The notes beneath the pieces were generated by a model, which saw only the letters and a program-made list of their open reading frames with translations, ran no database searches and was not told the DNA's origin. Below, piece by piece: positions 39,076 to 51,235 of a DNA stretch of 64,000 bases. Position numbers and translations under genes: made by a program. How positions within the stretch are numbered: position 1 is the first letter of the stretch; each line of letters opens with the position of its first letter. Origin of the DNA: Piromyces finnis (taxonomy: Eukaryota; Neocallimastigomycota; Neocallimastigomycetes; Neocallimastigales; Neocallimastigaceae); NCBI GenBank assembly GCA_002104945.1, contig MCFH01000046.1:62001-126000 (forward strand), in the 5' to 3' direction.

Positions 39076-41138
39076 TTATAAAAATCTCTTTGTTGTTGAA
39101 TGCGTAAATCTATTAGCAGATTCTACACCTAATACACCTTTTAATGCATTTGTTTTACCTATTGATCCCTTTGATCCTGTGCCTAAGACATCTCTTTCAC
39201 GATCAAATGGTAATTTACTAATATCATTATTTTCATATTTTTTATTTTTGAAATATTCTTTTGTATGTTGATCATAAAGTGATTCATTACGATAATTTTT
39301 CTATTAATTATAAAGTTAATATGTTCATATTAATTATTGTTAATTAATTTAACTATTTTTAATATATAAATATGTACATTATATTGTTCTATCATTTCTT
39401 GCATTTCCATATCCTTTTTATTAACTTGAATATATTCAACTTTTTCATTTTTATCTTTTACTCCCTTTTTTTTTTCAAAGTAATAATAATAATAATTAAT
39501 TATTATATATTTATTAATAAATGTTACTAAAAATAATTATATTGTACAATATATGTAATATTTACTTCTTTTTGCTTTCTTAATTTATCAGCAGGAGTGT
39601 CTGTCCATCCAGATCTATCTATCTTTGTTACGCCATTCTTTCTAAATTGTCTTGGTTTTAATATATTAATACCTTTTATTTAATTTTTTTTTTTTTTTTT
39701 TTTTTTTTTTGAAATTATTAATTAATTACTGTTATTATTTTCATTATAAATTATTAATTAAAATATAATAGATCAAAAATCAAAAATAAGTATACTAACG
39801 ATCTAATATATTATCTTCTGGAAGCATCGTCATCCACTATATTATGTATTATTTATTAATCAATCGATAAAAATTATATTCTTAGCAATAAAGTATAGAG
39901 TATAATATATTTCCTTTTATTTACCTCATCTCTTACTAGTTTTTTAGGTGTCTTAGACTTTTTTTTTTTAAAAAAAAAAAAAAAATTAAAAATAAATTAG
40001 CAATGATACAATATAATTTGCAAGGATAAGTATTGAAATTAAATTCAAACATTTAATATTACCTCCTCCTCTTTTCCTTCTAGTTTATTTTTCATTCGTT
40101 CAGCTCTTTCTTCAAATTCTCTAACTATTCTTTGAGTTTCTTCCTCTTCCTATATAGTTTAAATAATTTTATATTAATTCTTATTAGATAATGAAAAAAA
40201 ATAATGCGAATATAATTACGGTTAATTCGTTTCCTGGAGCTATAGGTAATGGTCCGATTATATCATCATCACTGTTGGTTTCATTGTTAGGTATATTATG
40301 TGATAAAGATGGATCGACTATTTCCGGTTTATTTTCAATACTATCTTCATTAAATGAATGAGGTATTGATGGTCCAATCATTTCTGATTTATATTCAACA
40401 TTATCTTGACTCAAAAAATTAGGTAATGAAGGTCCTACAATTTTTGGTTCTGATTCATTAATAGTTGATTCATTTGTATGTGAATTTATATTATTATCCT
40501 TATTATCATTTTTTAAAAATGAAGGTAACATTGGTCCAACAATTTTTTTATTATTATTTATATTATCCTCCTTTTGTATTTCTTGAACATTATTTAAATT
40601 TGAGGGTAAAGCTGGTCCTATTAAATTATTTTCTTTATTTTTTTTAATTTTATTTATCTCTGTTTCTGAATGACTTATTTTATCCTTTTTCTTTTAATAT
40701 TTAGATTAAATATAAAAAATATTTGATTTTAATATAAATGTACTTATGAATTATTTATATATTTAATATTATTAATAATTGAATAATATATTACATTGTT
40801 TATATATATATAATATTATAACATATTTTAAACATTATAAATAATGTAATTTATTTTGTAAAAAGGAAATATAATAAAATTATTTTGATTTTAAATACAA
40901 TAAATAAAATAAATTAATAGAAATGTTTATATACCTTGTTTTTATGATGACGCTTTCTTTTTTTATGTTCGTGATGTGAATAAGAGTCAGAACTATAACC
41001 TGAACTTAAACTTGAGCTTGAAGAAGTGGAACTTTGGCTTGAGGACCTTTTGGAGTGATGCTTATGATGTCTATGTCTACTTCGACTTCTATTTTTTTCT
41101 TTTGAATGATGATGATGATGATGTGATTTATGCCCCAT
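39076..41138 (-). CDS. GPALPP1: GPALPP motif / DUF3752 protein
   Basis: A probable nuclear protein of unknown molecular role. Eight in-frame exons: 40935..41138, 40220..40690, 40063..40149, 39925..39957, 39800..39836, 39566..39672, 39378..39464 and 39076..39300 (416 residues). The N-terminus MGHKSHHHHHHSKEK is a His/Arg/Ser-rich tail like that of splicing-related proteins. Exon 2 carries six spaced variants of the GPALP motif (IGPALPS, VGPMLPS, VGPSLPN, IGPSIPH, VDPSLSH, IGPLPIA). Then come a Glu/Arg-rich helix, the conserved WMTMLPEDNILD and PRQFRKNG segments, and a C-terminal DUF3752 part with PFDRERDVLG and a basic Phe-Leu end. Motif order is that of GPALPP1. Exons 4 (33 nt) and 5 (37 nt) are very small but conserve the WMTMLPE core, which supports the splice model. 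Confidence 0.9.
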
Positions 41139-41918
41139 TAGATATACTGATTTTAATATAATTATTGAATATTTCTTTCTTTCTTTCTTTTCCTTATAAA
41201 AAATAAAATATAAATGGTTATTTGTAATAATTATATAATTAATATTAATTATAAAGTTTTTGCAATTTTTTATTTCTTAATTTAGTTTAACATTTGATAT
41301 AAAATATATTAATTAATATACAGAAACTTTTAAATATAAAAATTAATTATACATTTTTTTTTTATAACCTTCGTTTTTTTAATTTTTTGATTAAAGTTTA
41401 TTTATTATTAATTATTTTTTAAAGGTTCTCAAAATATAATTTTCAGTTGTTTGTGGCGTAATTATAACACTTCTTTCAAGAAGATTGTAATAATAATAAA
41501 GTTTATATTATTAAAGTTTATATTAAATAATAATCTTTAATAAAAAAAGAAATTAAAAAAAAAAAATATTGACGAATAAAGGTTGCAACAACAACAACAA
41601 CAACAACAGCAAAAAAAAGTTTATTTCCTTATTTAACCCGAGAAAATAAGTCTTACGACTCTTATTTTATAAGTAATTATAATTATTAATATGTAATTTT
41701 GTATATGTTATTTATTATTATTTATTTATATACTTATTCTTTTTATATTTTTAATTATCATTATTATTTATTATTATTTAATATTAAAATAATTAATTCT
41801 ATCAATATTTACATATAATTATTTATTTTTATTTCTGCCTTTTAATTGCATATTATATTTTATAAAATATACAACTTTATATTAAATATAAAATAAGAAT
41901 TAATTTTCCTTCTATTTT

Positions 41919-41952
<34 letters not shown>

Positions 41953-41962
41953 TGATTTAGTT
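41139..41962. other. Intergenic region with (CAA)n and poly-T
   Basis: Upstream of the GPALPP1-like gene and downstream of the sulfhydryl-oxidase homologue. It contains (CTTT)n at about 41175..41190, (CAA)n at about 41586..41610 and a poly-T at 41921..41947. No gene seen. Confidence 0.55.
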
Positions 41963-43190
41963 TTAATTATTAGTTTCACCATCAACTTCATTATCATTTC
42001 CTTCGTCTGCACAACCACATTTCCATCTAATAATTTTATGTATAAATATAAGATTGAAATATTTATTAATTATATTTTATAAAATTTAAAAAAATTAAAA
42101 TTTAGATATATTAAATTATTCATATACCTATCACCAACTAAATTACAATTAAATTGTTCTTTATTCAAAGCTTCATTTACGATATTATGAACTTTACATG
42201 CCCACTATTAATATAATAATTTAAGTAATAGTAATAAAATTCTTTTATTAAAATTACATTTAATGATAATTAAAAATGTGTTTTATATTATATTTACTTG
42301 GGATGCCGCATCTCTTGAATCCACCTATATTATTCATATATTATATTAATAATAAATATTTCTTTATTATTATTATTATTATTTGGTTTTTTTATTTGAA
42401 TAAAATATTAATAGGTACTTCTGGTGGATTTTCTTCGAGAATTTTTGAGAATTCTACTGCACTTTTAATTTATTAAGGAAAAATGAAAGTAATAATTATT
42501 AAATATGCTTATTTAATTATCATTCTAAACAATATATATAATGAATATTCATACCATTCGCCCGAAGGATACAGACGAGCTAATAAATAAACCCAACTTC
42601 TAAAAGCTTGCTACATAATTTAAATAATGTAAATGATTAAATTTAAATAATATATATTTAATTCAAAAAAAATTAAAATTAATAAATTATAATACTTTTT
42701 GTTCATTTGTTGGTTTGTTTGGATATCTAGCTGTAACTGTATGTAGTAAACGCCATGTACTTCTTCCTAATTCTTCTCTATTATATAAAAAAGTATACAT
42801 ATTTTTTAAAAAATAATTTTATATTAATTATAAAATATTATGATTTTATTTATTATTGATAATAATTAAAAATTTAAAATCTAAATTAATATTTAATATT
42901 TATGATTATTATTTGTTTTGTTTTTTCATCTTTTTTTTTTTTTTTATTATTTTATTTTTTTATAAAAGCATCCAAACATACTTTTCAGTTACATTGAACA
43001 TATCTGGCATAATAATACCACCATTAAGTTTAGCATTTATTTCAGAATTTAAACTGAATTTTTCATTTGTTAATTTAATATTTGACTCTTTTTCTATTGT
43101 GGTTTTACCAGATTTTGAATAGACATATATAATAATGCCAATAGTTGCAATAAAAGTAAATACAAATAGAATTCTTGATTTTATTCTCAT
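41963..43190 (-). CDS. Erv/ALR-type FAD sulfhydryl oxidase homologue with SxxC in place of CxxC
   Basis: Erv/ALR proteins pass electrons from protein thiols through a CxxC next to FAD to O2. Seven in-frame exons: 42982..43190, 42696..42777, 42555..42610, 42419..42461, 42298..42324, 42128..42204 and 41963..42026 (185 residues). Residues 7..24 are a signal anchor, as in the secretory-pathway enzyme Erv2. The fold follows: [17 protein letters not shown] (73..89), [17 protein letters not shown] (100..116), [20 protein letters not shown], the CX16C structural pair Cys142/Cys159, and an Erv2-like CGC tail (Cys168, Cys170), the usual shuttle pair. The active site reads Ser113-Gly-Glu-Cys116, so the first Cys is a Ser (TCG at 42563..42565). 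The FAD-proximal Cys and the H145xxxN149 motif remain. It may be catalytically impaired, or the serine could be a sequencing error. Confidence 0.9.
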
Positions 43191-44259
43191 TCTTTTATTA
43201 TTTTAAAATTTAATTAGATTAAACTTTATTTATATACTTCTAAAAGAATTTATATTTATAAATATGTTTATATCAATGTATTTTATTTTTTTGTCTATTA
43301 TAATGTTTTTTTAATTATTAATGTAATAATAAATATCCAATTCTTATTAATTGGATTTTCGAAATGCAATCAAAATTAAGTTTAATATTAAATATTGAAT
43401 TTATTAGAAATAAATTTAATGTCCAAATTATTGTGGTGTTTATTAATTTTGTTATATTTTTTGATATAGTTGATTTAATTAATAAATATTATGCCATTTA
43501 AAAATGCAATAAAACAATGTTATGCAGTAAATGATGATGATAATAATAATGATAATGATAATTAAATAAATAAATAATTAGTCACATTTAATAGTATATA
43601 ATTTTATTAATAACATTTACATCAATAATATTAATATAAACATTAATTAAAAAAGTATCATTTTTACTGTTATTGAAATACTTACATTATAAAAAGAAGA
43701 AGGTATATTATATATATTATATATATTTTATAAAATCAACATTTCTTTTCTTTTTTTTACTTATTCTTATTTATTTATTTGATATAATTTTATTATAAAT
43801 CTATTATATTGGATTTCTATTATTTTATAATCTTTACTTTTTTTTGTTTAAATTTTTTTTTTTTTGATAATTTATTATTAATAATTTTATTTTAATATAA
43901 ATTTTTATTGGAATATTATTTTAATTAATAGTATTTTCTAAATAAAAAAATTTTAAAGGTTATTTTTTAACATTAAAAAAATAAATAGATAAAATTTATT
44001 AGAAATAAAATTATTATATTTTTATAATTAATATAATAAGAATAAAACACATAGTTTAATATTATATAATATTTTATAAAGAATAAGTTTCTTTTTTATA
44101 ATATTTGGTAGATTGATCCTTTTTAGGATTATATATATTAAGCATTTTAATTATATATAATATTTCATGTCCTTTTTATTCGTTTAGATACATCAGACTT
44201 TTTTTTTTTTTTTTTTGATTTATTTTACATTTATTCTTGATGCTTTAGTATGCCCAATT

Positions 44260-44291
<32 letters not shown>

Positions 44292-46985
44292 ATATAAGAA
44301 CATATCAGCATAGAAAATTTGAGTATGTGGAATTATCAATTTAATAATAAAAATTGTTTATAATTTCAATTTTAATATATATATTATATATATATATTTA
44401 AAATTTGTATAAAAATTCTAATTTATCATCGGAATATTTATTTCTACAAGTATATATAATTAAATTTTTTTTTGAAAAGATTAAAATTAAAAAGAAAATT
44501 CAAGATTTTTATATTAAAAAAAAAAAAAAGCTGTGAAAGTTTAATCAAATAAATATAATTTTATATTTTAAGTATTTTGAAAACATTGTTTTATCTTTTT
44601 CTTAGTAAGTTTTTATTACTGAACATGTCAATTTTATTTTTTTTTTTTATAATAAATGAACATATTTTATTTTTTATTTTTTTAAGAAAAGTAATAAAAT
44701 TTTTTTAAAAAAAAATTATTTGATAAATATTAATAAATAAATAGTTAATATCAATATCAATGATTAAATAATTATTAGTTAATATAAATATACATTATTA
44801 TATTATTAATTATATTTACTTAGCAATTGAATTATTTAATATATACATTAATTCAATATCACATGTTCAGTTTATATTAGAAAAACAATAATATAATAGG
44901 TTGGAGATTTACTTATTCTTTTAATAATAGAGATATTCTTTTAATTTATTTGGTAATATTTAACTAATATATAGTTAATAATTTCCATATAAAATTAAAA
45001 ATGCTATTGAGATTTTATTTGTTAAATATTAACAAATTATTTATTAATAAGTATTGTTTTACATCATACTGATATTATACGTCAATAATCAACTAATTAT
45101 TAGCTAATATTTTAATGTAAATTAAAGTTAAATATGAAAATAAATAATGTATTGAATTTTTTTTACATTATTCCTTTTTAATTAATTTATTCCAATGTAT
45201 TATTTATTGATTGATCAAAATAAATTGCACCATATTATTTAATATTAAACCAATAATTACTGATTACTAGATAATTATTTCCAAATAAAGTTTAATTAAG
45301 TTACACTTACCATGTTATTTTTAATAAATAAAATCAAAAAATAAATAATTGATTGAGGTTAATTAAATAAACAACATAACTTTTATAATTATTGCAGGTA
45401 TTTTCTTTTTTACAGAGTTGAATAGTATAAAATTTGGCAACTTATATGCTTTATTTTTATAGTGTATTTACTATAGATATGTTTAAACCAATGATCATTG
45501 AAGAAAGAATATTATATAATGTAATTTAAAATTAAGTATTTTATAAATTATCTTAATTTTATAACTTACTATATAAAGAGTTAAATTATCCTTATCCTTA
45601 TTTCTATATAATTATATAAAATATAATATTATTTATAAATGTATAAAAAAAATATTATTTAATATACAAAACTTTTAACATGAAAATATGTTATAAAAAA
45701 TATAAATAAAAATGCACTAATCTCTTTTAAAAATATAATAAAATAATTCAATAATTCAAAAAAAAAGGAAAAAGAATTTATAGTTTCTTAATGTTTAAAA
45801 TGATTATTTAATTTATTAAGATGAATTATATTAGTAGAAGTGTTTTTAAAAAGATGCAATTAACTTTTTTTCATTAATATTAAAATGAAGTTTTTATTTT
45901 ATTATTAACATTTATAATATTAAACATGCTATTAAGTATAAAATAATAAAATTTTATTGCTATTTATTGCTTTTTCTATTTTATCAATGAATTTCTTCCT
46001 TTTTTTTTTTATTCAAAATCAAAATTAGTAATACTTATTTTTTTTCTTTATAATTTTTACTAATAGAAATGAGATAAATGATATATTATAATTAAATAAA
46101 TATACTTTATATAATATAAATATAATTCTTTTTTTTTTTTTTATTTTGTTATATTCAAATTAAAGCTTTATTCCAATAAATGGATGTATAAATTATATCA
46201 TACTTTATATTGATTATTATTATTATATATTTAATTTGCTATATATTAAATATCGTTTCATTATTTATTATTTATTAGTTTATTAATATTATGTTAATAA
46301 AAAATTTATATGTATACAATTATATTGAAATATATAGCCTATATATAAAGATTTAAATCAGTTAATATAAAGTTTAATTTATATATATATATTTTTAATT
46401 ATGTAAATAATAAATAATTAAAGTAAAATTAAAAATATTTATATATATAAATTAATGTATTAAAAAAAAAATAAAAATATAAAATAGAAAAAAAAGTATC
46501 TTTTTTTTTATATTTTTTTTATATAATTTATTTTTTTTAAATTAAAATACAATAATACATAAAAGAATGTTAGTAAAATATAATATAAAGTATATAGTAT
46601 ATAAATAATAATGAAGAAGAGATAAATTAGGATAATATATATATATAATAGTACACATAAATAAAGGATATATATTATTTTTGTTATAAATAGTGAATAT
46701 TGGCTGGATTGATAAAATATAAAATAAAAAAAAAAGAATTATTTTTTCTTAATATACAAATGAATAAATAAATGAGAAATAAATTAATAAATAAAACTAA
46801 CATATCTAATATATACTGTTATTATATAATAATATTTTATAAATAATAGATAAAGCAAAAACTATAAATTGCTTTTGCTTTTCGTACTATACTAGACTAT
46901 CGATATATATCATAAATATTTTTGCTATCTATTATCTCCCCATTCTTTTGCACAATATAATACTGTAGTGTCATAATATTGCAAG
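43191..46985. other. Gene-free AT desert between divergent genes
   Basis: About 3.8 kb of A/T-rich DNA between the sulfhydryl-oxidase homologue (-) and MTHFR (+). It has poly-A/T runs (about 44200..44216, 44260..44290) and a loosely repetitive zone at 44745..45310. The promoter of MTHFR presumably lies in the last few hundred bases. No reading frame supported. Confidence 0.55.
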
Positions 46986-49003
46986 ATGAAAATTATAAAG
47001 AAGATAGAAAAGGCTATTCAACAAAAAAGAACTTTTTGTTCCTTTGAATACTTTCCACCAAAGACACCACAGGTACTTTAATAAATGATAAATTTTTATT
47101 TTAAGTATTTATTATTTGTTAGCTATTAAATAAAAAATATTTCAAGTTATTCAATAGTAAAACGAAATATAAATAAATTATTAATTTATTTTTATAAAAT
47201 ATTAATATAAAAAAGGGTGTAAATAATTTATACGATCGTTTTGAAAGAATGGCCTTACTTGGTCCAGAATTTATTGATGTTACCTGGAATGCTGGTGGTG
47301 TTACTTCAGATTTAACTATTGAAATTTGTTCAAATGCTCAAACGGTTTATGGTTTAGAAACAAATATGCATTTAACATGTACAAATATGCCCGTTGAAAA
47401 AATAGATCATGCCTTAAGAGTTAGTTTATTTTTATTAATATAATTGTATAACTTTCACCGAGATATTATATAATATTAAAATTTATCATGATTATTAATT
47501 TTACAATAATTAAATTATATATAAATAAAAATGATAAAATAGGAAGCTAAAAAGGCTGGCGTTCAAAATATTTTTGCACTTCGTGGTGATCCACCACGTG
47601 GTGTAAAAGACTGGACTCAATGTGAAAATGGTTTTGCTTTTGCTATTGATTTAATTCGTTATATTAAGAAAGGTTATGGTGATTTCTTTGGTATTGGTGT
47701 TGCAGGTTATCCTGAAGTTCACCCAGATAGTCCTTCAAAAGAAGACGATTTAAAATTTTTAAAGGAAAAAGTTGATGCTGGTGCAGATTTCATCATTTCA
47801 CAATATTTCTATGATGTTGATCTTTTCTTACAATGGGTTAAAGATTGTAGAGATGCTGGTATTAACTGCCCAATTTTACCAGGCCTTTTACCAATTCAAA
47901 CATATGATAAATTTATTAATATGATTCGTATGAACAATACTTCTGTCCCAGAATATATATTAAAGGATTTAGAACCAATAAAGGAAGATGATCAAGCTGT
48001 AAAGGACTATGGTATTAAATTATTAACTGAAATGTCAAAGAAACTTATAGCTAATGGAATTCCAGGTATTCATATTTATACTATGAATTTGGAACGTTCT
48101 GCAAGAGTTATTCTTGAAAACTTAGGTCTTGCTCAATCTCAAGAAATTGTTAAACCACTTCCATGGAATAGAAGTTTGAAGAATAATAGATTAAAGGAAG
48201 ACGTTCGTCCAATCTTTTGGAGAAACCGTATTAAGAGTTATATTCAACGTACTGATTCATGGGATGAATTCCCTAATGGTAGATGGGGAGATTCTCGTTC
48301 ACCAGCATATGGTGAAATTAATCTTCATTCCTCATCTTCCTTTAAATACTCAAATGCTGATTGTTTAGCTATGTGGGGAAATCCAGAAAAACCAGAAGAA
48401 GTTTTTGAAGTCTTTTCAAAATATCTTAAGGGAGAAATTAAAGCTTTACCATGGTGTGAAACAGCACTTCATAAGGAATCCTCTATTATTCGTGAACGTC
48501 TTATTAATATTAATAAGAAGGGTTTCCTTTCTATTAACAGTCAACCTTCTGTAAATGGTGCACCATCTACTGATAAAGTTTATGGTTGGGGTCCAAAGAA
48601 TGGTTTTGTTTTCCAAAAAGCCTACTTAGAATTCTTTATTAAAGAAGAAAAGCTTCAAAAATTAGAAGAAGCTATTAAAGAAGATGGTTTCCTTTCATAT
48701 TATGCTATTAACCAAAAGGGTGATTTAAAAACAAACCAAAAAGATGAAACAGCTAATGCTGTTACTTGGGGTGTATTCCCAGGACGTGAAATTCTTCAAC
48801 CAACAATTGTAGAATTAGTAAGTTTCTTAGCATGGAAGGATGAAGCTTTCACTTTATGGAATATTTGGAAGGATCTTTATGACAAAAATTCCAAATCATA
48901 TGAAATTATTAATGAATTATCAACAAATTACTATTTAATTAATATTGTAGATAATAACTTCCAACGTGTTGATAAAATTTACGATATTTTGGAAAAATTA
49001 TAA
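46986..49003 (+). CDS. MTHFR: Methylenetetrahydrofolate reductase
   Basis: This flavoprotein reduces 5,10-methylene-THF to 5-methyl-THF with NAD(P)H, feeding methionine synthesis in the cytosol. Three in-frame exons: 46986..47072, 47216..47419 and 47543..49003 (583 residues). Exon 1 starts [20 protein letters not shown] and carries the N-terminal FEYFPPKT motif. The catalytic barrel follows, with [41 protein letters not shown] and LPGLLPI. From about residue 330 the eukaryotic S-adenosylmethionine-responsive regulatory domain runs to the end ([69 protein letters not shown]). Length is slightly short for fungal homologues (about 600 to 650), but no domain appears missing. Confidence 0.97.
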
Positions 49004-49621
49004 ATTATTTAATATCTGTATAATCTCATTCCTCTTAATATATATATATATTGAGATAAGCATTAATATTTTATTTCATAATATCAAATATCATAGCATT
49101 CCAAAATTTAAAGTCATGGAACAAAAACATAAAATGGAATTGTTAATATTTATTTTTCATGAACTATTTTTATTTAATCGCATTTTATAATATATCAAAA
49201 CATAAAACATAATTTTATTATAAAAAATATAGAATTAATTTTAAAAAATAATGATTTTCCTATAAAACTTGGTATTTATTTTATTCAAAATAATTAAATT
49301 ATTTAACAAGATATTACAAAACAATCAAAAAATAATAATCAAACTTTTTGATAAAAAATTATTCAATATAAATAATATATATATTAAAATAGTGAATAAT
49401 TTGTAAATATTTACAATAAAAAATAATTATAAATCTTTATAGTTAAAGGTATAAAAAAGGGAATAAAATTATAAATTTTAATGAAAAAATTTATTAATTT
49501 TATAATCAAATTATCTTGAAAATTATAGAATATAAAACTATTCATTTTAATAATCATACATATATGTAATTTTTACTATTTATATTTAAAGCAAATAAAG
49601 AAATAAAATAAAATAAAATAA

Positions 49622-49657
<36 letters not shown>

Positions 49658-49859
49658 TTAGAATCATTAATGTAATTTATAAATATAAATATCTTTTTTT
49701 TTTATAAAATTGTTAGATATTAGATCTTTAAAATAAGATTAACGTAATATAATTTTTTGAAATGGTAGAAATAGTAGTAACATTAGAGGCAATAATAATG
49801 GCTTTATTATTAATAATAATTGGTTTCCAAATTTTTAGATACTTCCAAAACTATAGGTA
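49004..49859. other. Intergenic region with (AAT)n
   Basis: 3' flank of MTHFR, A/T-rich, with AAATA repeats and (AAT)n at about 49605..49660. No gene seen. Confidence 0.5.
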
Positions 49860-50760
49860 AAGATATAAAAGCCATCGTGCCTGCAGATTTAAAAGGTCCA
49901 GCATTCCATCGCCCTCAATACATCAAAAATTTATCACATGAAAAACACCTGGGCTCCAGGTCCCGATGGTATCTCAATTGAGTTCTTCAAAGCTTTCTTT
50001 TGTAACGAAGAACTGGAAAAAGAAAATAAGTCTTCTGGAAATTTTCTTAAATTACTTTTTAATAAAATCTGGAATGGACCCTTTCCTTTGAAATAGAACT
50101 CTGCTTCCATTGTTTCTATTCCAAAGAAAGGCGATCTTTCATATTGCAATAATTATCGTGGTATTTCTCTCATCAACATAGGTCTTAAAATCATTTCAAA
50201 AATTGTAACTGATAGATTTTCAAAGTATGCTCTTTCTCATAATTTTATAAGACCTGAGCAATTTGGTTTTCGCAATAAAGAAGAATGCATTAGCTTATTT
50301 ATTTCCATTAGAGAAATCTGTCAAAGAAAAAAATTTAAAGGAAAAGCCACTTATGTTGCTTTTCTAGACTTTAAAAAAGCATACGACTCAGTTCCTATTT
50401 TTAATATCCTTACAAAGTTATATAAATTAGGTATACGTGGTAAATATTTTGATTTTATCAATAATCTCTACTCTACCTCAAAAGCAGTGCATGTTTCTTG
50501 GATATGCTCTCTAATGAATTTTCTATCAACCGTGGTGTAAGACAAGGATGTCCTCTTTCTCTTATTCTATTTAATCTCTTCATCAACGATATTTTAAATA
50601 AATGTTGCGGATATGATGAACAATCTTATTATCATTAGATTTTAATATGTCCTGCATTCTCTGAATACAGAACTTCTTCACTTAGCTTTCTTGACGATCT
50701 TTTTACTTTTTTTCACAATAAATACAATAATCAATTCATCACTTACTCCCTGAAATGGAT
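49860..50760 (+). pseudogene. Decayed LINE-like reverse transcriptase
   Basis: This fragment of a non-LTR retrotransposon ORF2 has recognisable reverse-transcriptase blocks in order: APGPDGIS (about 49950), a SIPKKGD...NNYRGISL block (about 50115..50175), RPEQFGFR, FLDFKKAYDSVP (the A motif with its Asp, about 50365..50400) and RGVRQGCPLS (B motif, about 50533..50562). An in-frame TAG interrupts it at 50094..50096. A frameshift lies between the A and B motifs (about 50490..50510), and a stop follows shortly after the B motif. The catalytic FADD/YADD box is absent or eroded; a weak LDDL occurs in another context near 50690. No endonuclease domain, poly-A tail or target-site duplication could be fixed. 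It is dead by sequence. The exact ends are uncertain. Confidence 0.85.
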
Positions 50761-50779
50761 GTAATAAAAACAATTTATA

Positions 50780-51235
50780 ATTATATTTTTACGTTCCTTC
50801 TTGGTGGAACTTTAGCTTATGATGAACTACAAATCGAAAAGACGGGACAAAGACATTTGAATGAACAGCTTTACAGTTCATTGGGTCTCATGTTTCATAT
50901 GTAGAGGGTCTCGCGACTTTTCTTACTAAAACAATCCCTATCATTAGTAGCTCAATGAAGCTACTTTTTGATAATTATAGTAAGACACCTAACGTAATCA
51001 AGAGCGCCGACGTCGTACCGATATGGCAAAGGAACATTCCTAATGTTTCGTACACAGGGTTAAATATTAGTATTTCTTCGAATGAAAACATTATGAGCTC
51101 ATGGGAGAGTTTAGTGAACACCACACTATCATACCTGATGTTACTTCTCTTTTATATTTTATTTAACTTGTTAAGTAGGGACCAATCCCCACAGGACAAT
51201 TTGCAGAGTTCGTTGAACTTTTATACAGTTTAAAT
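50780..51235 (+). other. Patch of unlike base composition with broken ORF
   Basis: Visibly richer in G/C than the surrounding DNA (for example gagcgccgacgtcgtacc near 51003). One frame is open from about 50865 to the stop at 51231..51233; its only useful ATG is at 50955. A second frame upstream (about 50811..50900, with ELQIEKTGQRHLNEQLYSS) appears to run into it across a frameshift. The peptide has a hydrophobic stretch LSYLMLLLFYILFNLL. I do not recognise it. It may be the 3' part of the LINE remnant, or an independent insertion. Confidence 0.4.

Noticed and set aside
42856-43122. Plus-strand 88-aa hydrophobic ORF
   Set aside because: Overlaps exon 1 of the sulfhydryl-oxidase homologue and an intron; no conserved features.
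49934-50149. Minus-strand 71-aa ORF
   Set aside because: Antisense to the reverse-transcriptase relic, whose plus-strand motifs are clear.
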